From: Prosopocoilus inquinatus
Taxonomy: Eukaryota > Arthropoda > Insecta > Coleoptera > Lucanidae
Length of the DNA stretch: 64,000 nt
NCBI GenBank assembly: GCA_036172665.1
Contig: JAYKNF010000032.1
Span: 62,001 to 126,000 of the forward strand
Reading direction: 5' to 3'
The position numbers and the translations under genes were made by a program. Positions 13,001-26,600 of the stretch are shown in pieces. The stretch's first letter is position 1. The number at the start of each line of letters is the position of its first letter. Below the pieces are notes generated by a model. The model was not told the DNA's origin and searched no databases. It saw nothing but the letters and a program-made list of their open reading frames with translations.

Positions 13001-14613
13001 GTTCCTGTGATGTATCTAATCGATCCTTACTTAGCTACTATGTTATTTGACGTTTCGATGGACTCTAGTAACTCTAATGTGAGATATGAAATTTTCAGAC
13101 GCAGCAGCAGCTGGAAATAGTTTGAAACGAAACAACACATATTAGCGTTGTTCCTGTGATGTATCTAATCGATCCTTACTCATCTATCATGTTATTTGAC
13201 GTTTGGACGGACTCCAGTAACTCTGATGAGAGATACAAAGTTCTCGGACGCAGTAGAAGCTGGAAATAGTTTTGAACGAAACAACACGTATTAGCGTTGT
13301 TCCTGTGATGTATCTAAACGATCCTTACTTATCTAACATGTTATTTGACGTTTGGATGGACTCCAGTAAGTCTGATGTGAGATACAAAGTTTTTGGACGC
13401 AGCAGGAGCTGGAAATAGTTTTAAACGAAACAACACGTATTAGCGTTGTTCCTGTGCTGTATCTAATCGATCCTTACTTATCTATTATGTTATTTGACGT
13501 TTGGATGGACTCCAGTAACCCTGACGTGAGATACGAAGTTCTCGGACGCAGCAGAAGCTGGAAATAGTTTTAAACGAAACAACACGCATTAGCGTTGTTC
13601 CTGTGATGTATCTAATCGATCCTTACTCATCTATCATGTTATTTGGCGTTTCGATGGACTCCAGTAACTTAGATGTGAGATACGAAGTTTTCGGACGCAG
13701 CAGGAGCTGGAAATAGTTGTAAACGAAACAACACGTTTTAGCGTTGTTCCTGTGCTGTATCTAATCGATCCTTACTTATCTATCATGTTATTTGACGTTT
13801 CGATGGGCTCCAGTAACTCTGATGTGAGATACGACGTTTTCGGACGCAGCAGAGGCTGGAAATAGTTTTAAACGAAACAACACGCATTAGCGATGTTCCT
13901 GTGATGTATCTAATCGATCCTTACTTGTCTATCATGTTATTTGACGTTTCGATGGGCTCCAGTAACTCTGATGTGAGATACGACGTTTTCGGACGCAGCA
14001 GAAGCTGGAAATAGTTTTGAACGAAACAACACGCATTAGCATTGTTCATGTGATGTATCTAATCGATCCTTACTTAGCTACTATGTTATTTGACGTTTCG
14101 ATGGACTCCAGTAACTCTAATGTGAGATACGAAATTTTCGGACGCAGCAGAAGCTGGAAATAGTTTTAAACGAAACAACACGCATTAGCGTTGTTCCTGT
14201 GATGTATCTAATCGATCCTTACTCATCTATCATGTTATTTGGCGTTTCGATGAACTCCAGTAACTTAGATATGAGATACGAAGTTCTCGGACCCAGCTGA
14301 AGCTAGAAATAGTTTTAAATGAAACAACACGCATTAGCGTTGTTCCTGTGCTGTATCTAATCGATCCTTACTTATCTATCATGTTATTTGACATTTCGAT
14401 GGACTCCAGTAACTCTGATGTGAGATACGACGTTTTCGGAGGCAGCAGCAGCTGGAAATAGTTTTAAACGAAACAACACATATTAGCGTTGTTCCTGTAA
14501 TGTATCTAATCGATCCTTACTCATCTATCATGTTATTTGACGTTTGGACAGACTCCAGTAACTCTGATGTGAGATACAAAGTTATCGGACGCAGCAGAAG
14601 CTGGAAATAGTTT
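7020..14613 (+). repeat. 16-18-monomer HOR domain (about 2.4-2.7 kb period)
   Basis: The private variant 'aatcaatcc' marks one monomer per HOR, with 'tcaatcc' at 7507, 9891 and 12573: spacings of 2384 (16 units) and 2682 (18 units). A second marker, 'ctctagtaactctaatg' with 'gatatgaaattttcag', has tagta at 7851, 10384 and 13066 (17 and 18 units). A third, 'gcagaggctgg', lies at 8786, 11319 and 13852 (17 units each). The copies therefore differ by whole-monomer gains and losses: an extra unit near 10141-10290, another near 12100-12250, and one unit fewer between 13066 and 13852. The stretch 7020-7506 matches the end of a copy (12086-12572), so the HOR begins before the first marker. The last copy stops matching at about 14613. 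Confidence 0.93.
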
Positions 14614-15744
14614 TGAACGAAACAACACGTATTAGCGTTGTTCCTGTGATGTGTCTAATCGATCCTTACTCATCTATCATGTTATTTGACATTTCGATGG
14701 ACTCCAGTAACTCTGATGTGAGATACGAAGTTTTCGGACGCAGCAGAAGCTGGAAATAGTTTTAAACGAAACAACACGCATTAGCGTTGTTCCTGTGTAG
14801 TATCTAATCGATCCTTACTTATCTATCATGTTATTTGGCATTTCGATGGACTCCAGTAACTCTGATGTGAGATACAAAGTTTTTGGACGCAGCAGAAGCT
14901 GGAAATAGTTTTAAACGAAACAACACGTATTAGCGTTGTTCCTGTGATGTATCTAATCGATTCTTACTCATCTATCATGTTATTTGACGTTTGGACGGAC
15001 TCCAGTAACTCTGATGTGAGATACAAAGTTATCGGACGCAGCAGAAGCTGGAAATAGTTTTGAACGAAACAACACGTATTAGCGTTGTTCATGTGCTGTA
15101 TCTAATCGATCCTTACTCATCTATCATGTTATTTGACGTTTGGATGGACTCCAGTAACTCTGATGTGAGATACAAAGTTTTTGGACGCAGCAGAAGCTGG
15201 AAATAGTTTTAAACGAAACAACACGTATTAGCGTTGTTCCTGTGCTGTATCTAATCGATCCTTACTCATCTATCATGTTATTTGACGTTCGGACGGACTC
15301 CAGTAACTCTGATGAGAGATACAAAGTTCTCGGACGCAGTAGAAACTGGAAATAGTTTTGAACGAAGCAACAGGTATTAGCGTTGTTCCTGTGATGTATC
15401 TAAACGATCCTTACTTATCTAACATGTTATTTGACGTTTGGATGGACTCCAGTAAGTCTGATGTGAGATACAAAGTTTTTGGACGCAGCAGGAGCTGGAA
15501 ATAGTTTTAAACGAAACAACACGTATTAGCGTTGTTCCTGTGCTGTATCTAATCGATCCTTACTCATATATCATGTTATTTGGCGTTTCGATGAACTCCA
15601 GTAGCTCTGATGTGAGATACGACGTTTTCGGACGCAGCAGAAGCTGGAAATAGTTTCAAACGAAACAACACGCATTAGCGTTGTTCCTGTGATGTATCTA
15701 ATCGATCCTTACTCATCTATCATGTTATTTGGCGTTTCGATGGA

Positions 15745-15765
15745 CTCCAGTAACTTTGAGATACG
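15745..15765 (+). repeat. Monomer with 5-bp deletion
   Basis: The unit reads 'agtaactttgagatacg' where neighbouring units have five more bases between 'agtaact' and 'gagatacg'. The loss shifts the reading frame across the unit and by itself creates an 85-codon open frame (15689-15946). No other unit carries it. Confidence 0.85.
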
Positions 15766-17247
15766 AAGTTCTCGGACCCAGCTGAAGCTAGAAATAGTTT
15801 TAAACGAAACAACACGCATTAGCGTTGTTCCTGTGCTGTATCTAATCGATCCTTACTTATCTATCATGTTATTTGACATTTCGATGGACTCCAGTAACTC
15901 TGATGTGAGATACGACGTTTTCGGACGCAGCAGCAGCTGGAAATAGTTTTAAACGAAACAACACATATTAGCGTTGTTCCTGTAATGTATCTAATCGATC
16001 CTTACTCATCTATCATGTTATTTGACGTTTGGACAGACTCCAGTAACTCTGATGTGAGATACAAGGTTATCGGACGCAGCAGAAGCTGGAAATAGTTTTA
16101 AACGAAACAACACGCATTAGCGTTGTTCCTGTGATGTATCTAATCGATCCTTACTTAGCTACTATGTTATTTGACGTTTCGATGGACTCCAGTAACTCTA
16201 ATGTGAGTTACGACGTTTTCGGACGCAGCAGAAGCTGGAAATAGTTTTAAACGAAGCAACACGTATTGGCGTTGTTCCTGTGATATATCTAATCGATCCT
16301 TACTCATCTATCATGTTATTTGACGTTTGGATGGACTCCAGTAACTCTGATGTGAGATACAAAGTTTTTGGACGCAGCAGAACCTGGAAATAGTTTTGAA
16401 CGAAACAACACCTATTAGCGTTGTTCCTGTGATGTATCTAATCGATCCTTACTTAGCTACTATGTTATTTGACGTTTCGATGGACTCCAGTAACTCTAAC
16501 GTGAGATACGAAATTTTCCGACGCAGCAGCAGCTGGAAATAGTTTTAAACGAAACAACACATATTAGCGTTGTTCCTGTGATATATCTAATCGATCCTTA
16601 CTCATCTATCATGTTATTTGGCGTTTCGATGGACTCCAGTAGCTCTGATGTGAGATACGACGTTTTCGGACGCAGCAGAAGATGGAAATAGTTTTAAACG
16701 AAACAACACGCATTCCTGTGATGTATCTAATCGATCCTTACTCATCTATCATGTTATTTGACGTTTCGATGGACTCCAGTAAGTCTGATGTGAGATACGA
16801 CGTTTTCGGACGCAGCAGAAGCTGGAAATAGTTTTAAACGAAACAACACGTATTAGCGTCGTTCCTGTGATGTATTTAATCGATCCTTACTTATCTAACA
16901 TGTAATTTAAAGTTTGGATGGACTCCAGTAAGTCTGATGTGAGATACAAAGTTTTTGGAAGCAGCAGGAGCTGGAAATAGTTTTAAACGAAACAACACGT
17001 ATTAGCGTTGTTCCTGTGCTGTATCTAATCGATCCTTACTTATCTATCATGTTATTTGGCGTTTCGATGGACTCCAGTAGCTCTGATGTGAGATACGACG
17101 TTTTCGGACGCAGCAGAAGCTGGAAATAGTTTTAAACGAAACAACACGCATTAGCGTTGTTCCTGTGATGTATCTAATCGATCCTTACTTAGCTACTATG
17201 TTATTTGACGTTTCGATGGACTCCAGTAACTCTAATGTGAGATACGA
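15757..17247 (+). repeat. 23-unit (3417-bp spaced) repeat, first copy
   Basis: This stretch matches 19174-20664 at a constant offset of 3417 bp (23 x 149 minus the 9-bp and 1-bp deletions lying between). Shared rare variants include 'aagcaacacgtattggcg' near 16254 and 19671, 'gcagaacctgg' near 16376 and 19793, 'aattttccgacg' and the 9-bp deletion at 16711 and 20128. I noticed about six differences, for example cagctgaag versus cagttgaag and gtatttaat versus gtatctaat. Confidence 0.88.
16698..16725 (+). repeat. 9-bp deletion removing one arm of the monomer dyad (copy 1)
   Basis: The unit reads 'aacaacacgcattcctgtg'. The bases 'agcgttgtt' that normally follow 'cgcatt' are missing, so AACAAC remains without its GTTGTT partner. 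The identical lesion occurs 3417 bp downstream, so it predates that duplication. Confidence 0.9.
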
Positions 17248-17967
17248 CGTTTTCGGACGCAGCAGAAGCTGGAAATAGTTTTAAACGAAACAACACGTAT
17301 TAGCATTGTTCCTGTGATGTATCTAATCGATCCTTACTCATCTATCATGTTATTTGACGTTTGGATGGACTCCAGTAACTCTGATGTGAGATACAAAGTT
17401 TTTGGACGCAGCAGAAGCTGGAAATAGTTTTGAACGAAACAACACGTATTAACGTTGTTCCTGTGATGTATCTAATCGATCCTTACTTAGCTGCTATGTT
17501 ATTTGACGTTTCGATGGACTCCAGTAACTCTAATGTGAGATACGAAATTTTCGGACGCAGCAGCAGCTGGAAATAATTTTAAATGAAACAACACATATTA
17601 GCGTTGTTCCTGTGATGTATCTAATCGATCCTTACTCATCTATCATGTTATTTGACGTTTGGACGGACTCCAGTAACTCCGATGAGAGATACAAAGTTCT
17701 CGGACGCGGTAGAAGCTGGAAATAATTTTGAACGAAACAACACGTATTAGCGTTGTTCCTGTGATGTATCTAAACGATCCTTACTTATCTAACATTTTAT
17801 TTGGCGTTACGATGGACTCCAGTAACTTAGATGTGAGATACGAAGTTCTCGGACGCAGCTGAAGCTAGAAATAGTTTTAAACGAAACAACACGCATTAGC
17901 GTTGTTCCTGTGCTGTATCTAATCGATCCTTACTCATCTATCATGTTATTTGGCGTTTCGATGGACT

Positions 17968-17992
17968 CCAGTAACTTAGAGTGAGATACGAC
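17968..17992 (+). repeat. Monomer with 1-bp deletion
   Basis: The unit reads 'aacttagagtgagatacg', one base shorter than the common 'aacttagatgtgagatac'. The one-base phase change is needed to explain the 3417-bp offset between the flanking 23-unit copies, so it is not a misreading of the register. Confidence 0.8.
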
Positions 17993-19173
17993 GTTTTCGG
18001 ACGCAGCAGAAGCTGGAAATAGTTTTAAACGAAACAACACGTTTTAGCGTTGTTCCTGTGCTGTATCTAATCGATCCTTACTTATCTATCATGTTATTTG
18101 ACGTTTCGATGGGCTCCAGTAACTCTGATGTGAGATACGACGTTTTCGGACGCAGCAGAAGCTGGAAATAGTTTTAAACGAAACAACACGCATTAGCGAT
18201 GTTCCTGTGATGTATCTAATCGATCCTTACTTATCTATCATGTTATTTGACGTTTCGATGGGCTCCAGTAACTCTGATGTGAGATACGACGTTTTCGGAC
18301 GCAGCAGAAGCTGGAAATAGTTTTGAACGAAACAACACGCATTAGCGTTGTTCCTGTGATGTATCTAATCGATCCTTACTTAGCTACTATGTTATTTGAC
18401 GTTTCGATGGACTCCAGTAACTCTAATGTGAGATACGAAATTTTCGGACGCAGCAGAAGCTGGAAATAGTTTTAAACGAAACAACACGCATTAGCGTTGT
18501 TCCTGTGATGTATCTAATCGATCCTTACTCATCTATCATGTTATTTGGCGTTTCGATGAACTCCAGTAACTTAGATGTGAGATACGAAGTTCTCGGACCC
18601 AGCTGAAGCTAGAAATAGTTTTAAATGAAACAACACGCATTAGCGTTGTTCCTGTGCTGTATCTAATCGATCCTTACTTATCTATCATGTTATTTGACAT
18701 TTCGATGGACTCCAGTAACTCTGATGTGAGATACGACGTTTTCGGACGCAGCAGCAGCTGGAAATAGTTTTAAACGAAACAACACATATTAGCGTTGTTC
18801 CTGTAATGTATCTAATCGATCCTTACTCATCTATCATGTTATTTGACGTTTGGACAGACTCCAGTAACTCTGATGTGAGATACAAAGTTATCGGACGCAG
18901 CAGAAGCTGGAAATAGTTTTGAACGAAACAACACGTATTAGCGTTGTTCCTGTGATGTATCTAAACGATCCTTACTTATCTAACATGTTATTTGACGTTT
19001 CGATGGACTCCAGTAACTCTAATGTGAGATACGAAGTTCTCGGACGCAGCTGAAGCTGGAAATAGTTTTAAATGAAACAACACGTATTAGCGTTGTTCCT
19101 GTGATGTATCTAATCGATCCTTACTCATCTATCATGTTATTTGGCGTTTCGATGAACTCCAGTAACTTAGATG

Positions 19174-20664
19174 TGAGATACGAAGTTCTCGGACCCAGTT
19201 GAAGCTAGAAATAGTTTTAAACGAAACAACACGCATTAGCGTTGTTCCTGTGCTGTATCTAATCGATCCTTACTTATCTATCATGTTATTTGACATTTCG
19301 ATGGACTCCAGTAACTCTGATGTGAGATACGACGTTTTCGGACGCAGCAGCAGCTGGATATAGTTTTAAACGAAACAACACATATTAGCGTTGTTCCTGT
19401 AATGTATCTAATCGATCCTTACTCATCTATCATGTTATTTGACGTTTGGACAGACTCCAGTAACTCTAATGTGAGATACAAGGTTATCGGACGCAGCAGA
19501 AGCTGGAAATAGTTTTAAACGAAACAACACGCATTAGCGTTGTTCCTGTGATGTATCTAATCGATCCTTACTTAGCTACTATGTTATTTGACGTTTCGAT
19601 GGACTCCAGTAACTCTAATGTGAGTTACGACGTTTTCGGACGCAGCAGAAGCTGGAAATAGTTTTAAACGAAGCAACACGTATTGGCGTTGTTCCTGTGA
19701 TATATCTAATCGATCCTTACTCATCTATCATGTTATTTGACGTTTGGATGGACTCCAGTAACTCTGATGTGAGATACAAAGTTTTTGGACGCAGCAGAAC
19801 CTGGAAATAGTTTTGAACGAAACAACACCTATTAGCGTTGTTCCTGTGATGTATCTAATCGATCCTTACTTAGCTACTATGTTATTTGACGTTTCGATGG
19901 ACTCCAGTAACTCTAACGTGAGATACGAAATTTTCCGACGCAGCAGCAGCTGGAAATAGTTTTAAACGAAACAACACATATTAGCGTTGTTCCTGTGATA
20001 TATCTAATCGATCCTTACTCATCTATCATGTTATTTGGCGTTTCGATGGACTCCAGTAGCTCTGATGTGAGATACGACGTTTTCGGACGCAGCAGAAGAT
20101 GGAAATAGTTTTAAACGAAACAACACGCATTCCTGTGATGTATCTAATCGATCCTTACTCATCTATCATGTTATTTGACGTTTCGATGGACTCCAGTAAG
20201 TCTGATGTGAGATACGACGTTTTCGAACGCAGCAGAAGCTGGAAATAGTTTTAAACGAAACAACACGTATTAGCGTCGTTCCTGTGATGTATCTAATCGA
20301 TCCTTACTTATCTAACATGTAATTTAAAGTTTGGATGGACTCCAGTAAGTCTGATGTGAGATACAAAGTTTTTGGAAGCAGCAGGAGCTGGAAATAGTTT
20401 TAAACGAAACAACACGTATTAGCGTTGTTCCTGTGCTGTATCTAATCGATCCTTACTTATCTATCATGTTATTTGGCGTTTCGATGGACTCCAGTAGCTC
20501 TGATGTGAGATACGACGTTTTCGGACGCAGCAGAAGCTGGAAATAGTTTTAAACGAAACAACACGCATTAGCGTTGTTCCTGTGATGTATCTAATCGATC
20601 CTTACTTAGCTACTATGTTATTTGACGTTTCGATGGACTCCAGTAACTCTAATGTGAGATACGA
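19174..20664 (+). repeat. 23-unit repeat, second copy
   Basis: Second copy of the 15757-17247 segment. The match weakens after 20664, where 'gatacgaag' replaces 'gatacgacg', and ends by about 20755, where the two copies continue into different monomer subtypes ('tctaacatgtaattt' here). The spacing includes roughly 1.9 kb of other monomers, so this is a dispersed segmental copy within the array or a tandem 23-mer whose second copy was truncated. Confidence 0.86.
20115..20142 (+). repeat. 9-bp deletion removing one arm of the monomer dyad (copy 2)
   Basis: The same 9-bp loss as near 16711, with identical bases on both sides. It lies within the second copy of the 23-unit repeat and confirms the 3417-bp offset. 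Confidence 0.9.
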
Positions 20665-22388
20665 AGTTTTCGGACGCAGCAGAAGCTGGAAATAGTTTTA
20701 AACGAAACAACACGTATTAGCGTTGTTCCTGTGATGTATCTAATCGATCCTTACTTATCTAACATGTAATTTAAAGTTTGGATGGACTCCAGTAAGTCTG
20801 ATGTGAGATACAAAGTTTTTGGAAGCAGCAGGAGCTGGAAATAGTTTTAAACGAAACACCACGTATTAGCGTTGTTCCTGTGATGTATCTAAACGATCCT
20901 TACTTATCTAAAATGTTATTTGACGTTTGGATGGACTCCAGTAAGTCTGATGTGAGATACAAAGTTTTTGGACGCAGCAGGAGCTGGAAATAGTTTTAAA
21001 CGAAACACCACGTATTAGCGTTGTTCCTGTGGTGTATCTATTCGATCCTTACTTATCTATTATGTTATTTGACGTTTGGATGGGCTCCAGTAACTCTGAT
21101 GTGAGATTCGACGTTTTCGGACGCAGCAGAAGCTGGAAATAGTTTTAAACGAAACAACACGCATTAGCGTTGTTCCTGTGAAGTATCTAATCGATCCTTA
21201 CTCATCTATCATGTTATTTGGCGTTTCGATGGACTCCAGTAACTTAGATGTGAGATACGAAGTTTTCGGACGCAGCAGGAGCTGGAAATAGTTGTAAACG
21301 AAACAACACGTTTTAGCGTTGTTCCTGTGCTGTATCTAATCGATCCTTACTTATCTATCATGTTATTTGACGTTTCGATGGGCTCCAGTAACTCTGATGT
21401 GAGATACGACGTTTTCGGACGCAGCAGAAGCTGGAAATAGTTTTAAACGAAACAACACGTTTAAGCGTTGTTCCTGTGCTGTATCTAATAGATCCTTACT
21501 TATCTATTATGTTATTTGACGTTTCGATGGGCTCCAGTATCTCTGATGTGAGATACGACGTTTTCGGACGCAGCAGAAGCTGGAAATAGTTTTAAACGAA
21601 ACAGCACGCATTAGCGATGTTCCTGTGATGTATCTAATCGATCCTTACTTATCTATCATGTTATTTGACGTTTCGATGGGCTCCAGTAACTCTGATGTGA
21701 GATTCGACGTTTTCGGACGCAGCAGAAGCTGGAAATAGTTTTGAACGAAACAACACGCATTAGCGTTGTTCCTGTGATGTATCTAATCGATCCTTACTTA
21801 GCTACTATGTTATTTGACGTTTCGATGGACTCCAGTAACTCTAATGTGAGATACGAAATTTTCGGACGCAGCAGAAGCTGGAAATAGTTTTAAACGAAAC
21901 AACACGCATTGGCGTTGTTCCGGTGATGTATCTAATCGATCCTTACTAATCTATCATGTTATTTGACGTTTGGATGGACTCCAGTAACTCTGATGTGAGA
22001 TACAAAGTTTTTGGACGCAGCAGGAGCTGGAAATAGTTTTAAACGAAACAACACGTATTAGCGTTGTTCCTGTGCTGTATCTAATCGATCCTTACTTATC
22101 TATCATGTTATTTGACGTTTGGATGGACTCCAGTAACTCTGATGTGAGATACGACGTTTTCGGACGCAGCAGAAGCTGGAAATAGTTTTAAACGAAACAA
22201 CACGTATTAGCGTTGTTCCTGTGATGTATCTAATCGATCCTTACTCATCTATCATGTTATTTGACGTTTGGGTGGACTCCAGTGAGTCTGATGTGAGATA
22301 CAAAGTTTTGGGACGCAGCAGGAGCTGGAAATAGTTTTAAACGAAACAACACGTATTAGCGTTGTTCCTGTGCTGTATCTAATCGATC

Positions 22389-23690
22389 CTTACTTATCTA
22401 TCATGATATTTGACGTTTGGATGGACTCCAGTAACCCTGACGTGAGATACGAAGTTCTCGGACGCAGCAGAAGCTGGAAATAGTTTTAAACGAAGCAACA
22501 GGCATTAGCGTTGTTCCTGTGATGTATCTAATCGATCCTTACTCATCTATCATGTTATTTGACGTTTCGATGGACTCCAGTAACTCTGATGTGAGATACG
22601 ACGTTTCCGGACGCAGCAGAAGCTGGAAATAGTATTAAACGAAATAACACGTATTAGCGTTGTTCCTGTGATGTATCTAATCGATCCTTACTCATCTATC
22701 ATGTTATTTGACGTTTGGATGGACTCCAGTAACTAGGATGAGAGATACAAAGATTTCGGACGCAGCAGAATCTGGAAATAGTTTTGAACGAAACAACACC
22801 TATTAGCGTTGTTCCTGTGATGTATCTAAACGATCCTTACTTATCTAACATGTTATTTAAAGTTTGGATACACTCCAGTAAGTCTGATGTGAGATACAAA
22901 GTTTTTGGACGCAGCAGGAGCTGGAAATAGTTTTAAACGAAACAACACGTATTAGCGTTGTTCCTGTGCTGTATCTAATCGATCCTTACTCATCTATCAT
23001 GTTATTTGGCGTTACGATGGACTCCAGTAACTTAGATGTGAGATACGAAGTTCTCGGACGCAGCTGAAGCTAGAAATAGTTTTAAACGAAACAACATGCA
23101 TTAGCGTTGTTCCTGTGATGTATCTAATCGATCCTTACTTATCTATCATGTTATTTGACGTTTGGATGGACTCCAGTAACCCTGACGTGAGATACGAAGT
23201 TCTCGGACGCAGCAGAAGCTGGAAATAGTTTTAAACGAAGCAACAGGCATTAGCGTTGTTCCTGTGATGTATCTAATCGATCCTTACTCATCTATCATGT
23301 TATTTGACGTTTCGATGGACTCCAGTAACTCTGATGTGAGATACGACGTTTCCGGACGCAGCAGAAGCTGGAAATAGTATTAAACGAAACAACACGTATT
23401 AGCGTTGTTCCTGTGATGTATCTAATCGATCCTTACTCATCTATCATGTTATTTGACGTTTGGATGGACTCCAGTAACTAGGATGAGATACAAAGATTTC
23501 GGACGCAGCAGAAGCTGGAAATAGTTTTGAGCGAAACAACACCTATTAGCGTTGTTCCTGTGATGTATCTAAACGATCCTTACTTATCTAACATGTTATT
23601 TAACGTTTGGATACACTCCAGTAAGTCTGATGTGAGATACAAAGTTTTTGGACGCAGCAGGAGCTGGAAATAGTTTTAAACGAAACAACA
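22389..23690 (+). repeat. 5-monomer (745-bp) tandem repeat
   Basis: The order accctgacg unit, gacgtttccgg unit, taggatgag unit, tacactcc unit occurs twice, with 'accctgacg' at 22434 and 23179, exactly 745 bp apart. Both copies also share 'gaagcaacaggcattag'. The copies differ in small ways: the first has 'ttaaagtttgg', the second 'ttaacgtttgg', and only the second has the 2-bp deletion near 23482. A related 5-unit duplication occurs at 43.1-44.6 kb. Confidence 0.85.
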
Positions 23691-26600
23691 CGTATTAGCG
23701 TTGTTCCTGTGCTGTATCTAATCGATACTTACTTATCTATCATGTTATTTGACGTTTCGATGGACTCCAGTAACTCTGATGTGAGATACGAAGTTTTCGG
23801 ACGCAGCAGAAGCTGGAAATAGTTTTAAACGAAACAACACGTATTAGCGTTGTTCCGGTGATGTATCTAATCGATCCTTACTCATCTATCATGTTATTTG
23901 ACGTTTGGATGGACTCCAGTAACTCTGATGTGAGATACAAAGTTTTTGGACGCAGCAGGAGCTGGAAATAGTTTTAAACGAAACAACACGTATTAGCGTT
24001 GTTCCTGTGCTGTATCTAATCGATCCTTACTTATCTATCATGTTATTTGACGTTTGGATGGACTCCAGTAACTCTGATGTGAGATACGACGTTTTCGGAC
24101 GCAGCAGAAGCTGGAAATAGTTTTAAACGAAGCAACACGTATTAGCGTTGTTCCTGTGATGTATCTAATCGATCCTTACTCATCTATCATGTTATTTGAC
24201 GTTTGGGTGGACTCCAGTGAGTCTGATGTGAAATACAAAGTTTTGGGACGCAGCAGGAGCTGGAAATAGTTTTAAACGAAACAACACGCATTAGCGTTGT
24301 TCCTGTGATGTATCTAATCGATCCTTACTCATCTATCATGTTATTTGACGTTTCGATGGACTCCAGTAACTCTGATGTGAGATACGACGTTTCCGGACGC
24401 AGCAGAAGCTGGAAATAGTATTAAACGAAACAACACGTATTAGCGTTGTTCCTGTGATGTATCTAATCGATCCTTACTCATCTATCATGTTATTTGACGT
24501 TTGGATGGACTCCAGTAACTAGGATGAGAGATACAAAGATTTCGGACGCAGCAGAAGCTGGAAATAGTTTTGAACGAAACAACACCTATTACCGTTGTTC
24601 CTGTGATGTATCTAAACGATCCTTACTTATCTAACATGTTATTTAACGTTTGGATACACTCCAGTAAGTCTGATGTGAGATACAAAGTTTTTGGACGCAG
24701 CAGGAGCTGGAAATAGTTTTAAACGAAACAACACGTATTAGCGTTGTTCCTGTGATGTATCTAAACGATCCTTACTTATCTAACATGTTATTTGAAGTTT
24801 GGATGGACTCCAGTAAGTCTGATGTGAGGTACAATGTTTTGGGACGCAGCAGGAGCTGGAAATAGTTTTAAACGAAACAACACGTATTAGCGTTGTTCCT
24901 GTGCTGTATCTAATCGATCCTTACTTATCTATCATGTTATTTGACGTTTCGATGGACTCCAGTAACTTAGATGTGAGATACGAAGTTCTCGGACGCAGCT
25001 GAAGCTAGAAATAGTTTTAAACGAAACAACACGCATTAGCGTTGTTCCTGTGATGTATCTAATCGATCCTTACTTATCTATCATGTTATTTGACGTTTGG
25101 ATGGACTCCAGTAAGTCTGATGTGAGGTACAATGTTTTGGGACGCAGCAGGAGCTGGAAATAGTTTTAAACGAAACAACACGTATTAGCGTTGTTCCTGT
25201 GCTGTATCTAATCGATCCTTACTTATCTATCATGTTATTTGACGTTTCGATGGACTCCAGTAACTTAGATGTGAGATACGAAGTTCTCGGACGCAGCAGA
25301 AGCTGGAAATAGTTTTAAACGAAACAACACGCATTAGCGTTGTTCCTGTGATGTATCTAATGGATCCTTACTCATCTATCATGTTATTTGGCGTTACGAT
25401 GGACTCCAGTAACTTAGATGTGAGATACGAAGTTCTCGGACGCAGCTGAAGCTAGAAATAGTTTTAAACGAAACAACATGCATTAGCGTTGTTCCTGTGA
25501 TGTATCTAATCGATCCTTACTTATCTATCATGTTATTTGACGTTTGGATGGACCCCAGTAACCCTGACTTGAGATACGAAGTTCTCGGACGCAGCCGAAG
25601 CTGGAAATAGTTTTAAACGAAACAACACGTATTAGCGTTGTTCCTGTGCTGTATCTAATCGATCCTTACTTATCTATCATGTTATTTGGCGTTTCGATGG
25701 ACTCCAGTAGCTCTGATGTGAGATACGACGTTTTCGGACGCAGCAGAAGCTGGAAATAGTTTTAAACGAAACAACACGCATTAGCGTTGTTCCTGTGATG
25801 TATCTAATCGATCCTTACTTAGCTACTATGTTATTTGACGTTTCGATGGACTCCAGTAACTCTAATGTGAGATACGACGTTTTCGGACGCAGCAGAAGCT
25901 GGAAATAGTTTTAAACGAAACAACACGTATTAGCGTTGTTCCTGTGATGTATATAATCGATCCTTACTCATCTATCATGTTATTTGACGTTTGGCTGGAC
26001 TCCAGTAACTCTGATGAGAAATACAAAGATTTCGGAAGCAGCAGAAGCTGGAAATAGTTTTGAACGAAACACCACCTATTAGCGTTGTTCCTGTGATGTA
26101 TCTAAACGATCCTTACTTATCTAACATGTTATTTGACGTTTGGATGGACTCCAGTAAGTCTGATGTGAGATACAAAGTTTTTGGACGCAGCAGGAGCTGG
26201 AAATAGTTTTAAACGAAACACCACGTATTAGCGTTGTTCCTGTGCTGTATCTAATCGATCCTTACTTATCTATCATGTTATTTAACGTTTGGATACACTC
26301 CAGTAAGTCTGATGTGAGATACAAAGTTTTTGGACGCAGCAGGAGCTGGAAATAGTTTTAAACGGAACAACACGTATTAGCGTTGTTCCTGTGATGTATC
26401 TAAACGATCCTTACTTATCTAACATGTTATTTGACGTTTGGATGGACTCCAGTGTGTCTGATGTGAGATACAAAGTTTTGGGACGCAGCAGGATCTGGAA
26501 ATAGTTTTAACCGAAACAACACATATTAGCGTTGTTCCTGTAATGTATCTAATCGATCCTTACTCATCTATCATGTTATTTGACGTTTGGCTGGACTCCA

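Larger units (their letters stand above)
14614..22190 (+). repeat. Mixed-subtype domain with 23-monomer repeat
   Basis: About 51 plus-strand monomers of varied subtype, including several with 'gctactatg', 'gacatttcg' and 'tggcgtttcg'. It holds the 3417-bp repeat described separately and four of the seven small deletions found in the right block. Around 18000-19100 the order of subtypes resembles that of 13700-14600, so this domain seems to be built from the preceding HOR plus later reshuffling. No gene or unique DNA is visible. Confidence 0.85.

Noticed and set aside
15689..15946. 85-codon open frame as a gene
   Set aside because: It is created by a private 5-bp deletion in one monomer. The translated segment repeats itself because it crosses two monomers, and it has no gene context.
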